Positions 1 to 8,486 of a stretch of 64,000 bases of DNA are shown here, one piece after another. The notes under the pieces are model-generated. The model ran no database searches. It saw only the letters and a list, made by a program, of their open reading frames with translations, and was not told where the DNA came from. The stretch is from Oscillospiraceae bacterium (GTDB taxonomy: Bacteria; Bacillota; Clostridia; Oscillospirales; Acutalibacteraceae). Position 1 is the first letter of the stretch; the number at the start of each line of letters is the position of its first letter. The DNA lies in the NCBI GenBank assembly GCA_009785335.1, contig WQWM01000008.1, positions 1 to 64,000 on the forward strand, in the 5' to 3' direction. Both the position numbers and the translations under genes were made by a program.

Positions 1-118
1 TCAAATGTCGAGAGACGCCCCAGGGTAGAACAGGCTTCGTCGGATTAAGGCGGTGCTTAACACAACTGTTTTGGTTCATCCAAATCTACGTCTTTTAGTG
101 CTAAAACTCATACGAGGG
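1..118 (+). ncRNA. M-box (ykoK) magnesium riboswitch, 5' end cut by window
   Basis: The first ~118 bases carry the conserved 3' two thirds of the M-box aptamer: AATGTCGAGAGACGCC near 4-19, AACAGGC near 29, the GGATTAAGGCGGTG stretch near 41, and AGTGCTAAAACTCATACGA near 98-116. The 5' strand of P1 lies outside the window. A factor-independent terminator follows at 164-191 and mgtE at 425, the classic target. Known for the family: Mg2+ binding compacts the aptamer and favours the terminator, so mgtE is made when Mg2+ is low. Confidence 0.88.
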
Positions 119-163
119 GTTGGCTGTGCAAAGCATTGGCTTTGTGCTAGGTTATTGTGATAT

Positions 164-191
164 AACGACCCCTTCTTGGGGGTCGTTTTCT
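164..191 (+). terminator. Riboswitch expression-platform terminator
   Basis: A 9-bp stem AACGACCCC / GGGGTCGTT (164-172 with 179-187) is followed by TTCTT. It sits about 45 nt after the M-box core and 230 nt before mgtE, where the regulatory terminator of an M-box is expected. Confidence 0.85.
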
Positions 192-204
192 TGGTTAATG
201 AGCT

Positions 205-312
205 TTCATGCACCGCCCCCTACAGGGGGCCTTTGGCAACACCTGAAAATCCGAGTTTCGCCAGAGTCTCCCCTGTAGGGGAGATGTCGCGGAGCGACAG
301 AGGGGTTTGCGT
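205..312. repeat. Dispersed palindromic repeat, family R1
   Basis: This block holds two hairpins (CCCCCTACAGGGGG and CTCCCCTGTAGGGGAG), then TGTCGCGGAGCGACA. Its reverse complement closely matches 63308-63430 and, in part, 15118-15208, including the shared phrase TGTTGCCAAGG. It lies between the riboswitch terminator and the mgtE start, lengthening the mgtE leader by about 100 nt. Confidence 0.75.
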
Positions 313-424
313 AAAATATGCATTTTTCAAGTTAATCAACTATAATTTACAAAAGGTGGTGAGCATATGGATCCCGACGGTAGTAAGCGATGCACGAACA
401 AAATAAATCAACAGGAGGATAACT

Positions 425-1777
425 ATGCTTACCCAAACCATTGCAACATTCGTTGCAAACAAAGACCTTGACGGGCTGAAAAAACTGCTCGCAGGCCTAG
501 AGGATGTTGAACTGCAATTTGCATTCAACGACCTATCTGATGAAGAACAGGTCATTACATTCCGGCTGCTTTCCAAAGCCGCAGCACTCACCCTGTTTGA
601 CCAACTGGACACCGAACACCAAGAAAACCTGCTTGGCTCATTCACCAATGAAAAAGCCATTGAGTTTGTGAATGAACTGGCACCAGACGACCGCGTGCGT
701 CTGCTGGACGAACTGCCGGCCGGCGTGGCACAGCAGCTCATTGCCAATCTTTCGCCCGAGGAGCGCAAAATCACAAACCTGCTGTTGGGCTATGAAGACG
801 AAACCGCCGGGCGCATCATGACCACGGAGTTCATTGCGCTACGCCGCAAAATGACGGTAGCACAAGCACTCGACCGCGTGCGCGAACAAGCGCGCGACAA
901 AGAAACCATCTACACGCTGTATGTAACCGACAGCGTGAAAAGACTCAAGGGTGTTATCTCGCTCAAAGAGCTCATTTTGGCACAACCAAGTGATGTCATC
1001 GAAAGCATCATGACCAAAAACGCCATCAGCGTGCTCACAAGCACCGACCAGGAAGAAGTTGCCCGCACGCTGCAGGAAATGGACCTCCTCGCCATTCCCG
1101 TGGTGGACAAAGAAGAACGCCTAGTGGGTATCGTTACCATTGATGACGCCATTGACATTCTAGAAGAAGAAGCCACCGAGGACATCCTCGACCACGCGGG
1201 TATTACCGGCAACGAAAGCGACCGCAGTGATTTGCTCGTCAACGGCAGCTTGTGGCGCATTTGGAAGGTTCGCCTGCCCATTTTGATTGTTACCTTGGCG
1301 TTTGCCTTCATCGCTGGCTTTATTGTGGATGGCTTTGAAGAAGCCCTAGAGTCCATCGCTGCCGTGGCGATTTTTATCCCGCTGATCATGGGCATGAGCG
1401 GCAACGTGGGCACGCAGTCTTCCACCGTGTTTGCACGCGGCGTGGTGCTGGGGCAAATCGACATGAAAAAATTCGCCAAACCCTTCATCAAAGAAATTTT
1501 TGTGGGGCTAAGCATCGGTTTGATGCTGGGCGTGCTCACTGGCGTGATTGCTGGTGTGTGGCACAACCCCATGCTGGGGCTAGCCGTGGGGCTTGCGTTG
1601 ATTGTAGCCATCACGGTCGCATCGCTGCTTGGCTTTTTGGTGCCATTTTTGCTCATCAAGCTCAACCTCGACCAAGCTGCAGGCAGTGCGCCTATCATCA
1701 CCTCCATCAAAGACATTGTAGCACTATTGATTTACTTCCTGTTTGTGTATGTTTTCATTGGTGTGACCTATGGCTAA
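425..1777 (+). CDS. mgtE: Magnesium transporter MgtE
   Basis: 450 aa, the usual MgtE length. An N-terminal helical superhelix domain (about 1-125) is followed by two CBS domains (about 130-250), which in the family sense cytosolic Mg2+ and gate the pore, and a C-terminal five-helix channel domain (about 275-450). The pore signature GMSGNVGTQSST is at about residue 323. AGGAGG lies 7 nt before the ATG. The protein imports Mg2+ (in some homologues also Co2+) across the cytoplasmic membrane. The M-box upstream gives independent support for the substrate. The next gene overlaps its last 8 bases. Confidence 0.95.
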   Translation: MLTQTIATFVANKDLDGLKKLLAGLEDVELQFAFNDLSDEEQVITFRLLSKAAALTLFDQLDTEHQENLLGSFTNEKAIEFVNELAPDDRVRLLDELPAGVAQQLIANLSPEERKITNLLLGYEDETAGRIMTTEFIALRRKMTVAQALDRVREQARDKETIYTLYVTDSVKRLKGVISLKELILAQPSDVIESIMTKNAISVLTSTDQEEVARTLQEMDLLAIPVVDKEERLVGIVTIDDAIDILEEEATEDILDHAGITGNESDRSDLLVNGSLWRIWKVRLPILIVTLAFAFIAGFIVDGFEEALESIAAVAIFIPLIMGMSGNVGTQSSTVFARGVVLGQIDMKKFAKPFIKEIFVGLSIGLMLGVLTGVIAGVWHNPMLGLAVGLALIVAITVASLLGFLVPFLLIKLNLDQAAGSAPIITSIKDIVALLIYFLFVYVFIGVTYG

Positions 1778-2174
1778 ACGGATGATTGGTCTGTTGCTGG
1801 CAGTCACCATGCTCACAGCCTGTGCCACCGCAACAACCGCTGCCGCTGCGCAAACCATCACCGCCCAGCAAGCATACAATATGATGCAAGATGGCAACGC
1901 ATTCATGCTGATTGATGTGCGCACCTTCGCCGAATTTCAAGCACAGCACATTGCAAGTGCGGTGAATATCTCCTATGATGAAATTGCGTTTCGCTCAACC
2001 GCTGAGCTACCCAAGCAGCATGCGCGCATTTTGCTATATTGCCAAACCGGGCGGCGCAGCGCCATTGCCGCGCAAGCACTGGCCGAGCTGGGCTACACGC
2101 AAGTCTACGACTTCGGCGGCATCATCAGCTGGCCGTTTGGCACGGTTTCGAGCCTAGAACCATATGCCGCATAA
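1770..2174 (+). CDS. Rhodanese-domain lipoprotein
   Basis: 134 aa. The N-terminus has a basic start, a hydrophobic core and a lipobox LTAC near residue 16-19, so it is probably lipid-anchored outside the membrane. The rest is one rhodanese domain (about 30-130) with the active-site loop CQTGRRS, containing the catalytic cysteine that carries a persulfide in the family. The start overlaps the 3' end of mgtE by 8 bases, implying co-translation. Why a sulfurtransferase is paired with a Mg2+ transporter is not evident; the physiological sulfur acceptor cannot be told. Confidence 0.85.
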   Translation: MAKRMIGLLLAVTMLTACATATTAAAAQTITAQQAYNMMQDGNAFMLIDVRTFAEFQAQHIASAVNISYDEIAFRSTAELPKQHARILLYCQTGRRSAIAAQALAELGYTQVYDFGGIISWPFGTVSSLEPYAA

Positions 2175-2210
2175 TTTAGTGAATTTGCACATTGCGCATG
2201 TTCAAATTAT

Positions 2211-2303
2211 GTGGTATAATAGACGCAGAACACTGCGGCTTGATGTGACGCGATTAACGCACAGCGAAGCGACAGAGCTCACCGCAGGTGTGGTATAATA
2301 GAC
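2211..2303 (+). repeat. 93-bp element with terminal 14-bp direct repeats, copy 1
   Basis: The 14-mer GTGGTATAATAGAC occurs at 2211-2224 and 2290-2303, giving a 79-bp unit plus one extra copy of its end. The same arrangement is found at 18735-18827 with no visible difference. Each 14-mer includes a consensus -10 box TATAAT, so the element can place a promoter in front of the following gene (2340). Confidence 0.85.
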
Positions 2304-2339
2304 ACTTATGGAGATAACAAAAATTTAGGAGGGGATTTC

Positions 2340-3146
2340 ATGAAAAAAGCAGTTAGTATTGTTTTAGCATTAGTTATACTATTGGGCGTGTTTAGTGTCA
2401 GTACGATTGCAAATAGCAGCACGGATACTTATGCTCCGCCACCAAACCTGCATGAGTTAAGCCTTGCAGAGCAATTAGATTATTTTAACTTAGTTGTTAA
2501 CCGCGTGCGCAACGAACAACCAGGATTTGTTGTGCGGCAATATTATCCCCAGCAGATGCACTTTGGAGCACTACGTGTCATGGGAGATCGAGGCACAACT
2601 TGGTATTACAAAACATTTGAAGAGGGACAAGATAATATCAGCTGGTTCTTGTCAGACAACGCGAATGCGTCTGACTTACAACCCGAAGATATTATCAGCA
2701 TTGCTTCAAGCCAACAAGGTGGAAATTGGGTGATTGAAGTGCATGTGAAAAACACTCTTAATCCCGTGCGAGGTCCCTATAGTCCCGTGGCACGTATCGC
2801 CTCTATCGTTACACGCGAATGGATGGCTGAGACCCTTGTGACCGCAGCTATTGCACCTGATGATATTACGATGTATTACTACGACATTGTTGCACGCGCC
2901 ACGATAAACCAACATGGTCAGGTGATTTTTAGCGAAAACAGCTATCGTGCACATGCGCAATTCTATCAAGGACAACAGACATCAATTGCAACAAGTATTT
3001 CGTTTTACTTAGCCTATGAGCACGCTTATTTTAGCTGGTATGATGCGGTTTCTTTCCAAAATCCGTGGTGGTATGCACTACCCGCATGGATGCAATGGGT
3101 CTTGCGCAATCTCTTTTGGGGTTTCTTATGGATGCAACTTCGGTGA
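2340..3146 (+). CDS. Secreted protein of unknown function
   Basis: 268 aa, not recognised. A clear signal peptide (MKKAVSIV..., hydrophobic to about residue 22, then ANSSTD) directs export. The mature part looks globular, with no obvious repeats or zinc motifs, and ends in a tryptophan-rich amphipathic stretch (WYALPAWMQWVLRNLFWGF) that could be a membrane-contact helix. AGGAGGGG lies 8 nt before the ATG. Codon use is visibly more A/T-rich than in mgtE or the next gene, which may mean later acquisition. The TATAAT of the preceding repeat element is a plausible promoter. Confidence 0.7.
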   Translation: MKKAVSIVLALVILLGVFSVSTIANSSTDTYAPPPNLHELSLAEQLDYFNLVVNRVRNEQPGFVVRQYYPQQMHFGALRVMGDRGTTWYYKTFEEGQDNISWFLSDNANASDLQPEDIISIASSQQGGNWVIEVHVKNTLNPVRGPYSPVARIASIVTREWMAETLVTAAIAPDDITMYYYDIVARATINQHGQVIFSENSYRAHAQFYQGQQTSIATSISFYLAYEHAYFSWYDAVSFQNPWWYALPAWMQWVLRNLFWGFLWMQLR

Positions 3147-3176
3147 GCATAAATCCAGCAACAAAGAAAGGCCACC

Positions 3177-4001
3177 ATGTCACGTGAACTAACCCCCGCG
3201 CAAATTGCGCAGCGCAGCATTCAAAAAAAATACGTTAAGCAGTTGTGGAACCCCTTCATCACCGCCGTTAAGCAATATCAACTCATTCAGGCAGGCGACC
3301 ACATTGCGGCATGCATCAGCGGCGGCAAGGATAGCTTCCTGACCGCCACGCTGCTGCATATGCTGCACAAACATAGCGACGTGCCCTTCGACCTGACCTT
3401 TTTGTGCATGGACCCCGGCTATCGTCCCGAAGTGCGGCAACTGATTCTCAGCAACGCCGCACGGCTTGAACTGCCCGTGGAGGTTTTCGACACGAACATC
3501 TTCAGCTATGTGGTTAAGCAGCAGGGCTCGCCATGCTACCTGTGTGCACGCATGCGCAGGGGACACCTATACGCCGAAGCGCAGGCACGCGGCTGCAACA
3601 AAATCGCGCTGGGGCACCATTTTAATGATGTCATCGAAACCACGCTGATGAGCACGCTTTACGGCGCGCAAGTGCAAAGCATGCCACCCAAGTTGCGCAG
3701 CACAAATTTTGAGGGCATGCAGCTGATTCGTCCGTTGTATCAAGTGCACGAGGCCGATATCATCGCCTGGCAGCACTACAACAACCTCGAATTCATTCGC
3801 TGTGCATGCCCGTTTGAGTATGATCCCGACACGGCTAAAACCAGCAAACGCCGCGAGGTGAAGAACCTCATCGCCACGCTCAAACAAACGCACCCCAATG
3901 TGGATAAATGCATCTTTCAGTCCATCCACAACGTAAGGCTTGATACCATGGTGGCATGGACGCACAAGGGCGTGGAGCATGATTTTTTGCAACTTTTTTG
4001 A
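3177..4001 (+). CDS. ttcA: TtcA-family tRNA 2-thiocytidine synthase-like ATPase
   Basis: 274 aa. PP-loop ATP pyrophosphatase with SGGKDS near residue 50, the GHHFNDVIETTLM motif near 141, and cysteines in PCYLCARMRRG (about 121) and CACPF (about 205), the sites that in TtcA hold a [4Fe-4S] cluster. TtcA uses ATP to activate C32 of tRNA before sulfur transfer; Firmicute members of this group are less well characterised, so the exact tRNA position is inference. The preceding rhodanese gene could supply sulfur only if cytosolic, but it carries a lipobox. The stop codon lies inside a T-rich hairpin (3989-4012). Confidence 0.8.
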   Translation: MSRELTPAQIAQRSIQKKYVKQLWNPFITAVKQYQLIQAGDHIAACISGGKDSFLTATLLHMLHKHSDVPFDLTFLCMDPGYRPEVRQLILSNAARLELPVEVFDTNIFSYVVKQQGSPCYLCARMRRGHLYAEAQARGCNKIALGHHFNDVIETTLMSTLYGAQVQSMPPKLRSTNFEGMQLIRPLYQVHEADIIAWQHYNNLEFIRCACPFEYDPDTAKTSKRREVKNLIATLKQTHPNVDKCIFQSIHNVRLDTMVAWTHKGVEHDFLQLF

Positions 4002-4117
4002 AAAAAAGTTGCGCAAAAAACTTTCGCCGCTTCGCGTGGATATTTATAGGGTTATTCAGAGGATGCCGCGAAGCGAGGGGCCCCACCGCAGGTGGTTTTT
4101 GCAAAAAAAGAACACAA
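3989..4117. repeat. T-rich hairpin plus palindromic repeat remnants
   Basis: A hairpin GCAACTTTTTT/AAAAAAGTTGC (3989-4012) overlaps the ttcA stop codon and belongs to a family seen about ten times in the window (stem GTT(A/C)CTTTTTTT, loop GC or GA). It is followed by a CCGCTTCGCG...GTGGATATTTAT segment and CCCCACCGCAGGTGG, both recurring elsewhere. It separates two convergent genes and could terminate both. Confidence 0.75.
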
Positions 4118-4975
4118 TCAACACGGCCGCCAGTAATACATCGACATGAACACATCTGCCCACCACGTCACATACCACGGACGGTAGCGCACATATTTCT
4201 CTGTGTATGTCGCCACCGCAAGATAACAACACAACAGCCGCCAGCGAATTGTTTCGTCGGCGGTTGCGTGTTTGGGCAAGCCGCTCAACACATAATCACC
4301 CAGCCAATCACCCCAGTGGCATCGCTCGGGGTCAATAAGAGTAGCTTTGCCGTTGTGCCAAAACAGATTGCCCGCATGCAGGTCGCTGTGCACCAGCGTT
4401 GGCTGCACCGACTCAAGAATTTCACGATGCTTATCAATCATCGCAAGCAATTTTTCGCCCTTTTTGCATGGCTTGCCAAAGGCCGCGCAGTCATCCAAAA
4501 ATGACTGCACCATGCTGCGAAAACCCAAATACCAGTTCGGCTCAAGCCCCAGTTGTTCATAACCAAAGCCCGTGCCTTCAATGCTGCGAAACGTGTCTTT
4601 CAGCTGCTGCACGTGCTCGGCTTTGTTGTCGCGTAATTTGTGGTGCAGCTTTTCCATAATAAAGTAGTGGCAGGGGAGGAGCGTGCGCGTTAAATCGCTG
4701 TGATAAATCTGCGGCAGTGCGATGCCGTTTTCGCGCAATAAATCGTAGAAGCGCAGCTCTTGTGCAAGCATATTATGCTCTTGCAGCAGCACGCGCACGT
4801 TTGACGGCGGCGCAATTTTGATCACATATTCACCGGTGGTTGTGGTCACATCCACTACAGTGTTGAACCAGCCGTTGGTCATGTGGCGGTAGCGTTGCAA
4901 CTCCCCTAATCCAGCTGCGCCGAATATTTTGCGAAGTTCGTCTTCGCTCACCGGGTATTTCGTTCTGCTTTTCAT
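4118..4975 (-). CDS. Aminoglycoside/choline kinase-type phosphotransferase
   Basis: 285 aa with the protein-kinase-like APH fold. The catalytic loop is VHSDLHAGNLFW (about residue 192), with the expected Asp and Asn, followed by LIDPERCHWGDWLGD for the metal-binding Asp. An N-terminal lobe has the EYVIKI strand. The family phosphorylates small hydroxylated molecules (choline, homoserine, fructosamines, aminoglycosides); the substrate cannot be told. Its start overlaps the preceding NUDIX gene by 4 bases, so the pair is co-translated and may serve one salvage or house-cleaning route. Antibiotic resistance is not implied. Confidence 0.82.
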   Translation of the reverse strand: MKSRTKYPVSEDELRKIFGAAGLGELQRYRHMTNGWFNTVVDVTTTTGEYVIKIAPPSNVRVLLQEHNMLAQELRFYDLLRENGIALPQIYHSDLTRTLLPCHYFIMEKLHHKLRDNKAEHVQQLKDTFRSIEGTGFGYEQLGLEPNWYLGFRSMVQSFLDDCAAFGKPCKKGEKLLAMIDKHREILESVQPTLVHSDLHAGNLFWHNGKATLIDPERCHWGDWLGDYVLSGLPKHATADETIRWRLLCCYLAVATYTEKYVRYRPWYVTWWADVFMSMYYWRPC

Positions 4976-5493
4976 GCTGCACTCCCTGCTATATTGAACA
5001 GCTCCTTCTCGTATGAATACGGCGGAAACGTGCCATCGTCCATCATGCGCCGAATTTCCTCGGCCGTGGCGAGCTTTGCCTGCACCGTTTCGCCAGGCTG
5101 CGGCACAAAATCCGCCGGGTCAATGTCTTGGCGGAACAACCATACATCTACAAAATCGCCGCCATATTCATTGTGCGGGTTGCCTTCTCGTCGATATGAA
5201 ATCACGCACTCGCCTGCTTCGGGCTGCAAGGCAATGCCCGTTTCTTCTAAAAACTCACGCAGTGCTGCTGTTAGGCTATCGTCACCCACTAGCGCCGAGC
5301 CGCCGCAGGTCTCCCACACATTTGGCAACCAGTCTTTTTCTGGCGCGCGCAAATCGATGAAAAACTCGCCGCGGCTGTTCACCACCCACACATGCACCAC
5401 CAGATGATAATCTCCCGGCTGCATGGGCTCGCCGCGCGTGTGCGTGCGGCCGGTCAACTCCCGATCAGCGTTGTAGACATCCCAAAGTTCCAT
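4972..5493 (-). CDS. NUDIX hydrolase
   Basis: 173 aa. The NUDIX box is readable as GGSALVGDDSLTAALREFLEETGI (quoted in parts: GGSALVGDD, then REFLEETGI), keeping the REx2EE core; the first box glutamate is replaced by Asp. The N-terminal MELWDVYNADRELTGR resembles the IPP-isomerase-like/YfcD group of NUDIX proteins, which often act on pyrophosphate-linked metabolites. Expression start: AGGAG 7 nt upstream of ATG. Forms a 2-gene operon with the downstream kinase-like gene through an ATGA overlap. Substrate unknown. Confidence 0.85.
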   Translation of the reverse strand: MELWDVYNADRELTGRTHTRGEPMQPGDYHLVVHVWVVNSRGEFFIDLRAPEKDWLPNVWETCGGSALVGDDSLTAALREFLEETGIALQPEAGECVISYRREGNPHNEYGGDFVDVWLFRQDIDPADFVPQPGETVQAKLATAEEIRRMMDDGTFPPYSYEKELFNIAGSAA

Positions 5494-5548
5494 GTGATTC
5501 TCCTATTGGATAAATAGCCACAACGAAAGCGAAAAAGTCAGTTCGCGT

Positions 5549-5712
5549 CGCTCCGCGAGCCTTCCTCACCCGCTGCGGCGGGAGCTCCTTCCCAAGGAAG
5601 GAGCCGAAGCTTGTTTTTTCATGTTTCGCTGTCGTTATCCTCTAAAACCTTGCTCCTTCCTTGGGAAGGAGCTGGCCGACCTCGGGTCGGTCTGAGGAAG
5701 GTTCGCGGAGCG
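5549..5712. repeat. Inverted-repeat pair (GGAAGGAGC family), gene-less unit
   Basis: Two inverted copies of a palindromic module, CGCTCCGCGAGCCTTCCTCA... at the left and ...TGAGGAAGGTTCGCGGAGCG at the right, each with an inner GCTCCTTCC/GGAAGGAGC hairpin, surround about 45 bp without coding potential. The same module flanks the DUF559 gene at 47014-47430 and a 46-bp spacer at 62352-62495, so this may be a non-autonomous derivative. Confidence 0.75.
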
Positions 5713-5748
5713 AATGAGGCTTAAGGTCAGCACCTTCGCCACAGCTTA

Positions 5749-6816
5749 TTATTTCTTATTTCTCTCCAAGCTGTCCCAAATGCCCCACATATACATAATT
5801 CCCAGCGCACGGTCATACAAACCATAGCCCGGGCGGCATTGCTCACCCCAAATGTGGCGGCCATGGTCAGGGCGAATCACACCCGTGAACCCGCATTCGT
5901 GGTACGCCGTCATGATGTCGAGAATACCGCTGTGGCCATCGCAATCGCGGTGCGACACCTCGGAAAAATCGCCGTTGGGATAGTGCCGCACATTGCGCAC
6001 ATGCCCAAACGCAATGCGATCGCTATAGCGGCGCACCATGTCCGCCACGTTATTTTCGGGGTTCGCACTAAAACTGCCCGAACACAGCGACAAGCAGTTG
6101 TGCGGATCATCCACCATGGTCAGCAGGCGTTTGATGGCCGGTTCGTCCACAATCAAGCGCGGCAGACCAAAAATATCCCACGGCGGATCATCGGGATGAA
6201 TCGCCATCACCACGCCGCACTCGCGGCAAACAGGCATGAGCGCCTCAAGAAAATACTTCAGGTTATCCCACAGATGTTCTTTCGTCACGCCTTGATAGGC
6301 CGCGAACAGCTCGTCCAGCCTTGCCATGCGCTCAGGTTCCCAGCCGGGGAAGGTGTTGCCTTCTTGCTGCTTGCTGAGGATGTACTCAGCCATTTCCGTT
6401 GGGTCATCTTGAATTTTATCTTTTTCATAATACAATGCGGTCGAACCATCTTCCAGCGGGAAAAATAACTCGGTGCGCGTCCAGTCAAAAATCGGCATGA
6501 AGTTATAGCAAATCACCTTCACGCCAAATTCGTTGAGATTGCGAATCGTTTGCTTATAGGCCGCAATGTGCGCGTCGCGGCTGGGCAGGCCAATCTTGAT
6601 ATCGTCGTGAATATTCACCGATTCCACCACTTCCATCGTGAAGCCATACGCCTTAATTTCCTGCGCCACTTGCGCAATTTCGTGTGTTTCCCAAACCTCG
6701 CCGGGCATTTTGTTGTGCAGTGCCCAAACAATGCTGGTCACCCCCGGAATCTGCTTGATGTCCGCCAGAGTGATGTTATCATTGCCGCTGCCGAACCAAC
6801 GAAAACCCATTTGCAT
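5749..6816 (-). CDS. uxuA: Mannonate dehydratase
   Basis: 355 aa from the ATG at 6816 (family about 350-360); longer in-frame extensions run into repeat DNA and are rejected. The N-terminus MQMGFRWFGSGND and IPGVTSIVWALH are typical of UxuA, and NFMPIFDWTRTEL carries the conserved metal/substrate region; RPDHGRHIWG near the end supplies further ligands. UxuA is a Mn2+/Fe2+-dependent TIM barrel that dehydrates D-mannonate to 2-keto-3-deoxygluconate in glucuronate breakdown. GAGG lies about 8 nt before the start and a TATAAT (6853-6858, minus) about 37 nt before it. No other hexuronate genes are adjacent. Confidence 0.95.
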   Translation of the reverse strand: MQMGFRWFGSGNDNITLADIKQIPGVTSIVWALHNKMPGEVWETHEIAQVAQEIKAYGFTMEVVESVNIHDDIKIGLPSRDAHIAAYKQTIRNLNEFGVKVICYNFMPIFDWTRTELFFPLEDGSTALYYEKDKIQDDPTEMAEYILSKQQEGNTFPGWEPERMARLDELFAAYQGVTKEHLWDNLKYFLEALMPVCRECGVVMAIHPDDPPWDIFGLPRLIVDEPAIKRLLTMVDDPHNCLSLCSGSFSANPENNVADMVRRYSDRIAFGHVRNVRHYPNGDFSEVSHRDCDGHSGILDIMTAYHECGFTGVIRPDHGRHIWGEQCRPGYGLYDRALGIMYMWGIWDSLERNKK

Positions 6817-6897
6817 GCTGTGTATCCTCAAACTTTCTTGAATAATAAAATCATTATAACACATCACATAGCCCACGTCAACATGCGAGTTCGCTAT

Positions 6898-7037
6898 CGC
6901 TATCCTCGCTCCTTTCTTGGGAAAGAGCTCCCCGAGTCGTGAGGGGTGAGAAAGGCTCATGGAGCAACGCAGCCCCTAGCGTTTTTACGCAAACCATAAT
7001 AGAACACAGCGAAGCGACCGAGCCCCACCGCAGGTGG
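6898..7037. repeat. Composite palindromic repeat between uxuA and the radical SAM gene
   Basis: Contains the GCTCCTTTC..GGGAAAGAGCTCCCCGAG..CGTGAGGGGTGAG module, then CACAGCGAAGCGACCGAGCCCCACCGCAGGTGG, which shares the AGCGAAGCGAC...ACCGCAGGTG core with the 79-bp elements at 2211 and 18735. No gene is visible in this gap. Confidence 0.7.
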
Positions 7038-7931
7038 TCAAAACAACCTCAACTGCCCATCGTCATAGCCCTTTTGATAGGCCTTTGTGATGTCGCACAT
7101 TTTGCTCAGCAAACCCAACCGCGAACACTCCACATTGAAAGCATGCCACAGCTTTTTTGCATGCGGTGACGGCAAGCTGTAGCTATTACCAAACTGCCGG
7201 GCATATTTTTGCCTAAGCCCCGGGAATTCCTGATCAAGCTTCGCCAAAAAATACTCTCGGTTTCCATCGCGCAGCGTGCTGCCCATGGTGGCAAACACAT
7301 AGCGCGCGCCGGCTTCTTTGGCCATGCGCAACACGCCCACAATATTGTCCACGTCGTCATTGATATACGGCAGAATGGGCATCATAAACACCCCGCAAAA
7401 GATACCTGCATCAGCCAACTTGGCCATGGCCTCAAAACGTTTTGATGTCGGCGCAACGTGCTGCTCCAGCGTAAGACTCAAGTCATCATCTTCGCAGGTC
7501 ACGCTCATGTGCACGATAACAGGGGAGTGCTTTTTGATGGCGCACAGCACGTCAATATCACGGGTAATCAAGTGCGATTTAGTGCACAAGCTTGTGCCAA
7601 AGCGATAGGTATCCATCAGCTCCAAGCTGTGGCGCGTGAGCTTTAGCTTGGCCTCAATGGGATTATACGGATCGGTCATGGCACCGCTGGCCACCACGCC
7701 GGGTTTGGTGAATCGCCGCAGCTCGTTGCGCATAATTTGCTTGGCATTTTCTTTCACACGCACGGTGTCAAAATCATCAATGCGATAGCAATCCGCGCGG
7801 CTGTCGCAATAGATGCAGCCATGCGAGCAACCCCTGTAGATATTCATGTTATACGCCGCACCAAACCAGTTGAAATCATCTTGCAGCTTGTGGATGATGC
7901 CCTTGGCGGGCTCGGTAGGAATATTTCTCAT
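7038..7931 (-). CDS. Radical SAM protein, SplB-like DNA repair photolyase family
   Basis: 297 aa. The cluster motif CSHGCIYC (CX3CX2C, about residue 35) binds the [4Fe-4S] that cleaves S-adenosylmethionine; the neighbouring YRGCSHGC...DSRADCYR pattern is characteristic of the SplB-related 'Rv2578c-type' family. These proteins are annotated as DNA repair photolyases by homology to spore photoproduct lyase, but most have no proven substrate, and true SplB is somewhat longer. Translation probably starts on a leaderless mRNA: a consensus promoter ends 6 nt before this ATG and there is no ribosome-binding site. Confidence 0.85.
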   Translation of the reverse strand: MRNIPTEPAKGIIHKLQDDFNWFGAAYNMNIYRGCSHGCIYCDSRADCYRIDDFDTVRVKENAKQIMRNELRRFTKPGVVASGAMTDPYNPIEAKLKLTRHSLELMDTYRFGTSLCTKSHLITRDIDVLCAIKKHSPVIVHMSVTCEDDDLSLTLEQHVAPTSKRFEAMAKLADAGIFCGVFMMPILPYINDDVDNIVGVLRMAKEAGARYVFATMGSTLRDGNREYFLAKLDQEFPGLRQKYARQFGNSYSLPSPHAKKLWHAFNVECSRLGLLSKMCDITKAYQKGYDDGQLRLF

Positions 7932-7937
7932 GAACTT

Positions 7938-7966
7938 ATTATAACATGCGAAGATATGTTTGTCAA
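7938..7966 (-). promoter_or_regulatory. Promoter giving a leaderless mRNA for the radical SAM gene
   Basis: On the minus strand TTGACA (7966-7961), 17-nt spacer, TATAAT (7943-7938), then 6 nt to the ATG at 7931. Full sigma-A consensus at both boxes. A transcript starting 6-7 nt after the -10 would begin at or next to the start codon. Confidence 0.85.
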
Positions 7967-8029
7967 GCGTTTGTGCGGTAAAAAATCAACTCTTGCAAGT
8001 TCATATACAGCTGAATATCTTGAGAATAG

Positions 8030-8400
8030 TTCAAGGTTAAGGTTTCGGGCGGATTCACATCCGCCCCTACAGGTAGATATCTTCTTATTGTTTTCTGCGT
8101 GCCGCAACATGTAGGGGCGGCAATCTTGCCGCCCGGGTAAAAATACTGACTTAAGATGTTGTCCCGGGTTGCCAAGAACTCTCTTGTAGGGCGCGTCTTC
8201 AAATAGTCAACATACCTGTAGGGGCGGCAGTGATGCCGCCCGAAAGCTTAATGTTGCTATAATGTTATAGCCCGGGCGGATTTACATCCGCCCCTACAGG
8301 TGGATATCTTCTTATTGTTTTCTGTATGCCGCGACATGTAGGGGCGGATGTAAATCCGCCCGGGGTTTAAATTAACGAACAATTTTCAAGTTTTTTGACT
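8030..8400. repeat. Cluster of GGGGCGG palindromes (REP-like family)
   Basis: At least five units of the type GTAGGGGCGG-n-CCGCCCG occur here in alternating orientation (near 8045, 8112, 8218, 8272, 8338). Two pairs share an identical spacer phrase, GGTGGATATCTTCTTATTG...CGCAACATGTAGG (8040-8130 and 8272-8362), also found at 52885-52972 and partly at 9688-9768. No gene seen in 7967-8440. Confidence 0.85.
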
Positions 8401-8448
8401 ATATTATTCTTGCAACTCACGGTCAAGCTCTTCATTCAAAAATAATGC

Positions 8449-8478
8449 TTGACAAGCTCTGTCCTTTTGTGTTATACT
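8449..8478 (+). promoter_or_regulatory. Promoter of the Mn-type riboswitch transcript
   Basis: TTGACA (8449-8454), 18-nt spacer, TATACT (8473-8478); the conserved riboswitch core begins about 15 nt downstream. Confidence 0.75.
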
Positions 8479-8486
8479 AGCCATGT

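Noticed and set aside
3177-4001. TilS (tRNA-Ile lysidine synthase) for the PP-loop protein
   Set aside because: The cysteines in CYLC and CAC and the short length fit TtcA; TilS lacks these and is longer.
4118-4975. Reading the APH-fold gene as an antibiotic resistance gene
   Set aside because: The kinase motifs are common to many metabolic kinases, it is co-translated with a NUDIX hydrolase, and there is no mobile-element context.
6817-6960. Longer mannonate dehydratase N-terminus starting at 6960
   Set aside because: The extra 48 residues run through a palindromic repeat and the gene's own -10 box; the ATG at 6816 has a ribosome-binding site and matches the family N-terminus.
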